DNA of 64,000 nt from Triticum aestivum (Eukaryota > Streptophyta > Magnoliopsida > Poales > Poaceae), in NCBI RefSeq assembly GCF_018294505.1, contig NC_057809.1:417807485-417871484 (forward strand), in the 5' to 3' direction. How positions within the stretch are numbered: the stretch's first letter is position 1; every line of letters begins with the position of its first letter. This document shows, in pieces, positions 55,822 to 64,000 of the stretch. The position numbers and the translations under genes are program-made. Under the pieces are notes generated by a model. The model saw only the letters and a list, made by a program, of their open reading frames with translations, did not search any database and had not been told where the DNA came from.

Positions 55822-55837
55822 TTGGGAGGCAACCCAA
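55822..55837 (+). other. Conserved small inverted repeat TTGGG/CCCAA in element E
   Basis: TTGGG-AGGCAA-CCCAA, the partner of 38727-38742. Confidence 0.55.
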
Positions 55838-56694
55838 TTTTATTTTTGTTCTTGCTTTTTAGGTCATGTTTTGCTTTGAATAAAGCATCTAGCCTCTGGT
55901 TAGATGTGATTTTTGTGGTTTAATTAGTGTTTGTGCCGAGTAAGACCTTTGGGATAGCTGACGGTGATAGTTGATTTGATCTTGCTGAAAAATAGAAACT
56001 TTTGCGCCCAGGAGATTAGTTTTAATTTTTAACAGAAGCGCGATAAAATACTGATTCATTTTTTAGAGGATTAATAAACAAATTATATATGGCTTCCTAA
56101 TTTCTCAGAATTTTTGAAGTTACAGAAGTATTCGAAAGTTACAGATTTTTACAAACTGTTATGTTTTTGACAGATTCTGTTTTTCATGTTTTGTTTGCTT
56201 ATTTTGATGAATCTATGAGTAGTATCGGGGGGTATGAACCATAGAGAAGTTGGAATATAGTAGGTTTAACACCAATATAAAAAAAGAATGAGTTCATTAC
56301 AGTAACTTAAAGTGGTGGTTTATTTTCTTATACTAACAGAGCTCATGAGATTTTCTATTGAAGTTTTGTGTTGTGAAGTTTTCAAGTTTTTGGGTAAAGG
56401 TTTGATGGATTTTGTAATAAGGAGTTCCAAGAGACTAAGCTTGGGGATGCCCAGGCACCCCAAGGTAAAATTCAAGGACAACCAAAAGCATAAGCTTGGG
56501 GATGCCTTCCCCTCTTTCGTCTTCGTCTATCGGTAACTTTACTTGAGGCTATATTTTTATTCACCACATGATATGTGTTTTGCTTGGAGTGTCTTGTACG
56601 ATTTGAGTCTTAGCTTTTTAGTTTACCACAATCATCCTTGCTGTACACACCTTTTGGGAGAGACACGCATGAATCGGAATTTATAGAATACTCT

Positions 56695-56830
56695 ATGTGC
56701 TTCACTTATATCTTTTGAGCTAGATAATTTTGCTCTAGTGCTTCACTTATATCTTTTTAGAGCATGGTGGTGGTTTTATTTTATAGAAATTATTGATCTC
56801 TCATGCTTCACTTATATTATTTGAGAGTCT
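56695..56830 (+). repeat. Imperfect tandem repeat, three copies of TGCTTCACTTATAT
   Basis: Copies start near 56697, 56738 and 56806, each followed by a T-rich GAGC-type phrase. The matching part of element D is shorter, so this is an expansion in E or a loss in D. Confidence 0.6.
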
Positions 56831-57228
56831 TTTAGAATAACATGGTAATTTGCTTTGGCTATAAAGCTAGTCCTAATATGATGGGCATCCAAGATGGGTA
56901 TAATAAAAACTTTCATAGAAAGTGTGTTGAATACTATGAGAAGTTTGATTCTTTATGATTGTTTCGAGATATGAAGATGGTGATATTAGAATCATGCTAG
57001 TAGAGTAGTTGTGAATTTTACAAAAACTTGTCTTAAGGTTTGTGAGTCCCGTAGCATGCACGTATGGTGAACCGTGATGTTACGAAGTTGGAGCATGATC
57101 TATTTATTGATTGTCTTCCTTATGAGTGGCGATCGGGGATGAGCGATGGTATTTTCCTACCAATCTATCCCCCTAGGAGCATGCAACTAATAGATTTTTG
57201 CAATAAGTATGTGAGTTCTTTATGACTA

Positions 57229-57528
57229 ATGTTGAGTCCATGGATTATACGCACTCTCACCCATCCAACATTGCTAGCCTCTCTAGTACCGCGCAACTTT
57301 CGCCGGTACCATAAACCCACCATTTACCTTCCTCAAAATAGACACCATACCTACCTATTATGGCATTTCCATAGCCATTCCGAGATATATTTCCATGCAA
57401 CTTTCCACCGTTCCGTTTATTATGACACGCTCCATCATTTTAATATTGCCTTGCATGATCATGTAGTTGACATCGTATTTGTGGCAAAGCCATCATTCAT
57501 AATTTTCTTTCATACATGTTACTCTTGA
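57229..57528 (+). other. Open frame shared by elements D and E (E copy), unknown significance
   Basis: 99 codons, MLSPWIIRTLTHPTL. See 39975-40343. No domain recognised. Confidence 0.25.
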
Positions 57529-58558
57529 TTCATTGCACATCCCGGTACGCCGCCAGAGGCATTCACATAGAGTCATATTTTGTTCTAATTATCGAGTTGT
57601 AATTCTTGAGTTCTAAGTAAATAAAAGTGTGATGATCATCATTATTAGAACATTGTCCCAGTGAGGAAAGGATGATGGAGACTATGATTCCCCCACAAAT
57701 CGGGATGAGACTCTGGACGAAAAAGATAAATAATAAATAAAAGAGGCCAAAAAAAGAGAGGGCCAAAAAAGTGAGAGAAAAAGAGAGAAGGGACAATGCT
57801 ACTATCCTTTTTCCACACTTGTGCTTCAAAGTTGCACCATGATCTTCATGATAGAGAGTATCTTATTTTGTCACTTTCATATACTATTGGGAATTTTTCA
57901 TTATGGAATGTGGCTTGTATATTCCAATGATGGGTTTCCTCAAAATTCCCTAAGTCTTCATGAGCAAGCGAGTTGGATGCACACCCACTTAGTTTCTTTT
58001 GTTGAGCTTTCTTACATTTATAGCTCTACTGCATCCGTTGCATGGCAATCCCTACTCACTCACATTGATATCTATTGATGTGCACGTCCATAGCCTGTTG
58101 ATATGCCTAGTTGATCTGAGACTATCTTCTCCATTTTCTCTTCTCCACAACCACCCCTCCATTCCACCTATAGCGCTATATCCATGGCTCACGCTCATGT
58201 ATTGCGTGAAGATTGAAAAAGTTTGAGAACACCAAAAGTATGAAACAATTGCTTGGCTTGTCATCAGGGTTGTGCATGATTAAATTTTTTGTGTGATGAA
58301 GATAGAGCATAGCCGGACTATATGATTTTGTAGGGATACCTTTCTTTGGCCATGTTATTTTAAGAAGACATGACTGCTTTGTTAATATGCTTGAAGTATT
58401 ATTGTTTTTATGTCAATATTAAACTTTTGTCTTGAGTCTTTTAGATCTGAACATTCATGCCACAATAAAGAAAATTACCTTGATAATTATGTTAGGTAGC
58501 ATTCCACATCAAAAATTTAATTTTTTATCATTTACCTACTCGAGGACGAACAGGAATT

Positions 58559-58573
58559 AAGATTGGGGATGCT
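58559..58573 (+). other. Polypurine-position tract of element E
   Basis: AAGATTGGGGATGCT directly before the right LTR. Confidence 0.75.
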
Positions 58574-60159
58574 TGATACGTCTCCAACGTATCTATAATT
58601 TTTTATTGTTCCATGCTATTATATTATATGTCTTGAATGTTTAATGGGCTTTAATATGCTCCTTTATATTATTTTTTGGGACTAACCTATTAAAGGAGGC
58701 CCAGTGCCAGTTTTTGTTTTTTTTCCTATTTTAGAGTTTTGCAGAAAAAGAATACCAAACGGAGTCCAAACGGAATTAAACCTTCGCGATGATCTTTCTT
58801 GGACCGAATGCAATCTAGAATACTTGGAGTCGAAGTCTGGAACTCCATGAGGAAGCCACGAGGCAGGAGGGCACTCCTAGGGGGGTAGGCGCCCCCTACC
58901 CTCGTGGGCCCCTCGTAGCTCCACCGATGTACTTCTTTCTCCTATATATACTCTTATACCCTAGAAACATCAAGGAGATACACGAAACAACTTTTCCACC
59001 GCCGCAACCTTCTGTACCCGTGAGATCCCATCTTGGGGCCTTTTCCGATGATCTGCCGGAGGGGGAATCGATCACGGAGGGCTTCTACATCAACACCATT
59101 GCTTCTCCAATGAAGTGTGAGTACATTACCACAGACCTTCGGGTGCATACTTACAATCTAGATGGCTTCTTCTCTCTCTTTGATTCTCAATACAAGGTTC
59201 TCCTCGATGTTCTTGGAGATCTATTTGATGTAATACTCTTTTGCGGTGTGTTTGTCGAGATCCGATGAATTGTGGATTTATGAACAAGATTATCTATGAA
59301 TATTATTTCGTTCTTCTCTGAATTCTTATATGCATGATTTGATATCTTTGCAAGTCTCTTCGAATTATTGGTTTAGTTTGGCCTACTAGATTGATCTTTC
59401 TTGCAATGGGAGAAGTGCTTAGCTTTGGGTGCAATCTTACAGTGTCCTTTCCCAGTGACAGTAGGGGCAACAAGGCATGTATTGTATTGTTGCCATCGAG
59501 GATAAAAAGATCGGGTTTATGTCATATTGCTTGATTTTATCCCTCTACATCATGTCATCTTGCTTAATGCGTTACTCCGTTTTTATGAACTTAATACTCT
59601 AGATGCATGCTGGATAGCGGTCGATGTGTGGAGTAATACTAGTAGATACAGAATCGTTTCGATCTACTTGACACGGACGGGATGCCTATATTCATGATCA
59701 TTGCCTTAGATATCTTCATAACAATGCACTTTTCTATCAATTGCTCGGCAGTAATTTGTTCACCCACCGTAATACATGCTATCTTGAGAGAGGCCGCTAG
59801 TGAAACCTATGGCCCCCGGGTCTCTTTCCTATTATATTACATCTCTTCTATTTACATCGCATCTCGTTTACTATTTTGCAATCTTTTCTTTCCAATCTAT
59901 ACAAAAAAAATACCAAAAATAATTATTTTACTATCTCTATTATATCTCAATTTTGTGAGTGATCATGAAGGGATTGACAACCCCTTTATCGCGTTGGTTG
60001 CAAGATTCTTGATTGTTTGTGTAGGTACTAGGTGACTTGTGCGTTGTCTCCTACTGGATTGTTACCTTGGTTCTCAAAACTGAGGGAAATACTTACGCTA
60101 CTTTGTTGCATCACCCTTTCCTCTTCAAGGGAAACCCAACGCATGCTCAAGGGGTGGCA
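58574..60159 (+). repeat. Element E right LTR
   Basis: 1586 bp, TGATACGTCTCCAACG to AAGGGGTGGCA, uninterrupted. TATA box near 58941-58950. Confidence 0.92.
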
Positions 60160-60164
60160 ATCAA
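60160..60164. other. Target-site duplication (right) of element E, ATCAA
   Basis: Second copy of 42137-42141. Confidence 0.92.
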
Positions 60165-60985
60165 CTTGCGGGTTCTGTGACCTTGTGAACTTATGCATAG
60201 GGGTTGGCACACGTTTTCGTCTTGACTCTCTGGTAGAAACTTTGGGGCACTCTTTGAAGTTTTTTGTGTTGGTTCGAATAGATGAATATGAGATAGTGTG
60301 ATGCATATCGTATAATCAAACCCGCGGATACTTGTGGTGACATTGGAGTATCTAGGTGACATTAGGGTTTTGGTTGATGTGTGTCTTAAGGTGTTATTTT
60401 AGTACAAACTCTAGGGCTGTTTGTGACACTTATAGGAATAGCCCAATAGATCAATCCGAGATAATAACTTTGAGGTGGTTTCGTACCCTACAATAATCTC
60501 TTCGTTTATTCTCCACTATTAGTGACTTCAGAGTGACTCTTTGTTGCACGTTGAGGGATTGTTATATGATCTAATTATGTTATCATTGTTGAGAGAACTT
60601 GCACTAGTGAAAGTATGAACCATAGGCCTTGTTTCCAAGCATTGCAATACCGTTTTCGCTCACTTTTACCACTTGCCTTGCTGTTTTCATATTTTCCGAT
60701 TACAAAAACCTATATCTACCATCCATATTGCACTTGTATCACCATCTCTTCACCGAACTAGTGCACCTATACAATTTACCATTGTATTGGGTGTGTTGGG
60801 GACAAAAGAGACTCTTTGTTATTTAGTTACAGGGTTGTTTGAGAGAGACCATCTTTATCCTATGCCTCCCACGGATTGATAAACCTTAGGTCATCCACTT
60901 GAGGGAAATTTGCTGTTGTCCTACAAAACTCTGCACTCGGAGGCCCAACAACGTCTACAAGGATAAAGTTTCATAGTAGACATCA
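60165..60985 (+). repeat. Element D LTR 2, second part
   Basis: CTTGCGGGTTCTGTGACC to GTAGACATCA. Matches 37000-37813 of LTR 1 closely. Confidence 0.9.
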
Positions 60986-60995
60986 AGCTCTCTTT

Positions 60996-61013
60996 TGGCG
61001 CCATTGCCGGGGA
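60996..61013 (+). other. Second primer-binding site in element D
   Basis: TGGCGCCATTGCCGGGGA, one base from the tRNA-Asp-type site at 37824-37841. Its presence after LTR 2 shows that a second internal region follows. Confidence 0.85.
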
Positions 61014-61109
61014 GGTTAGTGCTTGAAGGCATATCTTTTGATCTTGCAATCGAATCTTTTAGTTTCTTGTTTTATCACTAGTTTAGTCTATAAAAGAAAA
61101 CTACAAAAA

Positions 61110-61386
61110 ATGGAATTGAGGTTGCCTCATATGCTTCATCTTTTTAATGTCTTTCATAAATATAAGGATTCCGATATTTGTGCCAAAGTGTTAGAAGAAG
61201 AATGCATTAAAATGTTTGGCACTAAATCTTTGAATGATGAGCATGATTGCAATGTTGTTAGTACGAATTCTTTGAATATCCATGATGCTAATGATATGCA
61301 AAGCCACAAGCTTGGGGATGCTATGTTTGATGAAGATGATATTTTTTGTCCCTCAAGTTTTGATGAGGGAATTTATTATGATGAAA
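61110..61386 (+). pseudogene. Second, truncated copy of the element D ORF
   Basis: MELRLPHMLHLFNVFHKY, with DCNVVSTNSLN and KLGDAMFDEDDIF, matches 37939-38220 almost residue for residue up to YYDE. It then joins Copia sequence (IVDIEIRKIHTDLNVADP) in an open frame to 61502. The fusion is an artefact of the junction with element H. Confidence 0.75.
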
Positions 61387-61502
61387 CCATTGTAGACATA
61401 GAAATTCGCAAAATACATACGGATCTGAATGTTGCAGACCCGTTGACTAAACTTCTCTCACAAGCAAAACATGATCATACCTTAGTACTCTTTGGGTGTT
61501 AA
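61387..61502 (+). pseudogene. Element H RNase H, C-terminal end
   Basis: About 38 codons: KIHTDLNVADPLTKLLSQAKHD and a short end to TAA 61500-61502. The ADPLTK box closes Copia RNase H. The upstream part is lost at the junction. Confidence 0.78.
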
Positions 61503-61624
61503 TCACATAGCGATGTGAACTAGATTATTGACTCTAGTAAACCCTTTGTGTGTTGGTCACATGGCGATGCGAACTATTGGTGTTAAATCACATGGCGATG
61601 TGAACTAGATTATTAACTCTAGTG
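61503..61624 (+). repeat. Short direct repeats before the Copia polypurine tract
   Basis: CACATRGCGATGYGAACT occurs at about 61505, 61558 and 61590. The first and third are followed by AGATTATTRACTCTAGT. This block is usual before the LTR of Angela/BARE elements. Confidence 0.75.
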
Positions 61625-61636
61625 CAAGTGGGAGAC
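61625..61636 (+). other. Polypurine tract of element H
   Basis: CAAGTGGGAGAC directly before the LTR. Confidence 0.8.
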
Positions 61637-63396
61637 TGAAGGAAATATGCCCTAGAGGCAATAATAAAGTTGTCATTTTATATTTCTTTATATCATGATA
61701 AATGTTTATTATTCATGCTAGAATTTTACTAACCGGAAACTTGATACATGTGTGGATGCATCGACAAAACATTGTCTCCCTATTAAGCCTCTACTAGACA
61801 AGCTCATTAATCAAAGATGGTTAAGTTTCCTAGCCATCGACATGTGTTATCATTTGATGAATATGATCACATCATTAGGAGAATGATGTGATGGACAAGA
61901 CCCATCCTTAGCTTAGCATGTTGATCATTCAGTTTTCTTGCTATTGCTTTCTTCATGTCATATACACATTCCTTTGATTATGAGATTATGCAACTCCTTG
62001 ACACCGGAGGAATACCTTGTGTGCTATCAAACTTCACAATGTAACTGGGTGATTATAAATATGCTCTATAGGTATCTCTGAAGGTGTTTGTTGGGTTGGC
62101 ATAGATTGAGATTAGGATTTGTCACTTCGAGTATCGGAGAGGTATCTCTGGGCCCTCTTGGTAATGCACATCATAAGAAGCCTTGCAAGCAATGTGACTA
62201 ATGAGTTAGTTATGGGATGATGTATTACGGAACGAGTAAAGAGACTTGCCGGTAACAAGATCGAACTAGGTATATGGATACCGATGATCAAATCCTGGGC
62301 AAGTAACATATCAACGGACGAAGGAATACCGTATGTTGTCATAGCAGTTCGACCGATAAAGATCTTCATAGAATATGTAGGAGCCAATATGAGCATCCAG
62401 GTTCTGCTATTGGTTATTCACCGGAGAGGTGTCTCGGTCATGTTTACATAGTTCTCAAACCCGTAGGTCCGCACACTTAACGTTCGATGACGATTTTGTA
62501 TTATATGAGTTATGTGATTTGGTGACCGAATGTTGTTTGGAGTCCCGGATGAGATTATGGACATGACGAGGAGTCTCGAAATGGTTGAGAGGTAAAGATT
62601 AACATATAGGACGATAGTATTCGGACAACGGAGGTGTTCCAGAGGGTATCAGGTACATATCGGATCACCGGAAGGGGTTCGGGCACCCCCGACAAAGATA
62701 TGGGCCTCATGGGCCAAGAGAGGGACAGAACAGCCCAAAAGGGGCTGGTGTGCCCCCATATAGGCTGAAATAAGAGGAGAAGGAAATAGGGGAAGGAGAA
62801 GGAAAGGGGAGGATTCGGCCTCCCCCTTCCTTCCCTCCCCCTCTCTTTCCTTTCCCCTCCGGTTAATAAGGAAAGGGGGACGAATTGGGGAGGACCCCAA
62901 AGTAGGATTCCTCCTACTTGGGGCGCCCCCTTGGCTGCCTCTCCTCCCCTCCAACCTATATATGTGGGGGGGGGCACCGCTAGAGCACATACCAACAATT
63001 GTTAGCCGTGTGCGGCGCCCCCCTCCATAGTTTACGCCTCCGGTCAGATCTTCGTAGTGCTTAGGCGAAGCCCTGCGCGGATCACTTCACCATCACCATC
63101 ACCACACTGTCGTCCTGACGTAACTTATCTACTTCCTTGACACTTTGTTGGATCAAGATTTCAAGGGACATCATTGAGTTGAACGTGTGTAGAACTCAAA
63201 GGTGCCGTACGTTTGGTGCTTGATCGGTCAGAACAAGAAGAACTTCGACTACATCAACCGCGTTGTCAAATGCTTCCGCTTTCAGTCTATGAGGATACGT
63301 AGTCACACTCTCCCCCTCTCGTTTCTATGCCTCTCCTAGATAGATCTTGCGTGATCGTATGAATTTTTTTGAAATTGCATGCTACGTTTCCCAACA
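61637..63396 (+). repeat. Element H 3' LTR (Angela/BARE-like, 1760 bp)
   Basis: Starts TGAAGGAAATATGCCC (family start is TGTTGGAAATATGCCC) and ends TACGTTTCCCAACA. TATA box CTATATATG at 62956-62964. Polypurine then polypyrimidine stretches at 62762-62868. Confidence 0.88.
62956..62964 (+). promoter_or_regulatory. TATA box of element H LTR
   Basis: CTATATATG followed by a G run, the usual position in Angela/BARE LTRs. Confidence 0.7.
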
Positions 63397-64000
63397 CAAC
63401 ATACTTGTGGCACTACCGTTTAGGTCATATTGGTGTAAAGCGCATGAAGAAACTCCATGCGGATGGGATTTCGCAATCACCTGATTATGAATCATTTGAT
63501 ACATGCAAACCATGGCTCATGGGCAATATGACTAAAACTCCGTTCTACAGAACAATGGAGCGAGCTAATGACTTACTGGAAATAATACATACCGATGTAT
63601 GCGGTCCGATGAGTGTTGAAGCACGCGGCGAGTATTGTTATTTTTTGACCTTCACAGATGATTTGAGTAGTTATAGGTATATCTACTTGATGAAACACAA
63701 GTCTGAAACATTTGAAAAGTTCAAATAATTCCAGGGTGAAGTGGAGAATCATCGTAATAAGAAAATAAAGTTTCTACATCTGATTATGGAGGCAAATATT
63801 TGAGTTACGACTTTGGCCTTTATTTAAAACAATGTGGAATAGCTTCACAACTCACGCCACCTAGAACACCACATCATAATGGTGTGTCCGAACATTGTAA
63901 CCATACTTTGCAAGATATGGTGCGATCTATGATGTCTCTTACCAATTTTCCACTATCATTTTGGGGTTATGCATTAGAGACAACCGCATTCAGGTTAAAT
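63397..64000 (+). pseudogene. Element I: Copia pre-integrase and integrase region, partial at window edge
   Basis: YLWHYRLGHIGVKRMKKLH is the GAG-pre-integrase zinc region. It is followed by the integrase core IHTDVCGPM (Asp) and FLTFTDDLSSYRYIYLM. A TAA at 63726-63728 and a shift near 63775 break the frame. Then DYGGKYLSYDF (Asp), PPRTPHHNGVSE (Glu), and MVRSMMSLTNFPLSFWGYALETTAF. The D,D,E residues are all present. It is part of an Angela/BARE-like or related Copia pol whose left side lies beyond element H, and it continues out of the window. Confidence 0.83.

Larger units (their letters stand above)
55538..58558. other. Element E internal non-coding region
   Basis: 3.0 kb parallel to 38353-41278 of element D. 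It includes a hairpin at 55822-55837, the GCTTGGGGAT phrase at about 56439 and 56491, short tandem repeats at 56695-56830, and an open frame at 57229-57528. Confidence 0.7.
42142..60159 (+). mobile_element. Element E: Sabrina-like non-autonomous LTR element, inserted in LTR 2 of D
   Basis: Complete with both LTRs (42142-42945 plus 53897-54665, and 58574-60159), a decayed tRNA-Asp-type primer site, one ORF in gag position, polypurine tract and ATCAA duplications. Without F and G it is about 7.1 kb. It has no pol genes. LTRs differ by about 9% over the first 0.5 kb by eye, making this an old insertion. Confidence 0.9.
36140..61387 (+). mobile_element. Element D: Sabrina-like non-autonomous LTR element in LTR-internal-LTR-internal order
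   Basis: LTR 1 (36140-37813), primer site (37824-37841), internal region (37814-41293), LTR 2 (41294-42141 plus 60165-60985), second primer site (60996-61013), then a second internal start cut at about 61387. Both internal starts encode the same ORF beginning MELRLPHMLHLFNVFH. No gag, RT or integrase is found. The LTR start TGATAYGTCTCCAACG and the lack of pol match the Sabrina family from memory. LTR 2 is split by element E. LTRs 1 and 2 look about 10% different over the first 370 bp. Confidence 0.85.
61387..63396 (+). mobile_element. Element H: 5'-truncated Angela/BARE-like Ty1/Copia, RNase H end plus LTR
   Basis: Residues HTDLNVADPLTK (61412-61450) are the C-terminus of Copia RNase H. Then come a repeated CACATGGCGATGTGAACT block, a purine tract and an LTR (61637-63396) with GGAAATATGCCCTAGAGGC near its start, the recognised opening of wheat Angela/BARE/WIS LTRs. 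Everything before RNase H is missing. Confidence 0.87.

Noticed and set aside
61023..61502. A 159-codon fusion protein of D and Copia H
   Set aside because: The frame crosses a rearrangement junction by chance.
62555..62998. Minus-strand ORF of 147 codons in LTR H
   Set aside because: Lies within U3 of a Copia LTR, over purine/pyrimidine tracts, with no domain.
1..64000. Host genes, tRNA, rRNA, CRISPR, phage or bacterial systems
   Set aside because: None found. All recognised coding sequence belongs to LTR retrotransposons.

Overview
This window is a block of nested LTR retrotransposons from a large grass genome. No host gene, rRNA, tRNA or CRISPR array was seen. The repeats point to a Triticeae species (wheat, barley, Aegilops group). 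Evidence for this is a Copia LTR with an Angela/BARE-like start, Athila-type Gypsy elements whose LTRs start TGATACGTC (WHAM/Sabrina-like), Tat-clade Gypsy elements with antisense genes, and a chromodomain Gypsy with 4 kb LTRs. Family names are recalled from memory; clade and structure are read from the sequence.

Layout, left stack (1-36139): element A, an Athila-type Gypsy on + with decayed gag-pol, starts outside the window. It is split by element B (2351-30600, target duplication CTATA), a Tat-clade Gypsy on +. B is split by element C (11130-25564, duplication CGGCG), a Tekay-type chromovirus on -. C has LTRs about 1.5% different, an almost open gag-pol and an extra intact ORF before gag. 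The 5' LTR of C holds a 321 bp N gap flanked by a 5 bp repeat that looks like another target duplication. A resumes at 30606 with RNase H, integrase, a third intact ORF with promoter-like sequence, and a truncated 3' LTR.

Layout, right stack (36140-61387): element D is a Sabrina-like non-autonomous element arranged LTR-internal-LTR-internal. Its second LTR is split by element E (42142-60159, duplication ATCAA), also Sabrina-like. The left LTR of E is split by solo LTR F (42946-53891, duplication ACTAA/ACTAG). F is split by element G (43187-53228, duplication GGGAT), a Tat-clade Gypsy on -. This is a four-level nest in which three of the four levels have both boundaries defined. The right edge (61387-64000) holds a 5'-truncated Angela-like Copia tail with LTR (H), abutting the integrase region of another Copia (I).

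How the parts work: each autonomous element once supplied Gag, protease, reverse transcriptase, RNase H and integrase. Almost all copies now carry stops and frameshifts. The least ordinary content is a multi-exon antisense gene in both Tat elements (B and G), the extra ORF of chromovirus C, and the third ORF of A. D and E encode no polymerase and would need enzymes from related elements. LTR divergence counted by eye (E about 9% over 0.5 kb, B about 5%, G 4.6%, C 1.5%) agrees with the nesting order where it can be tested.
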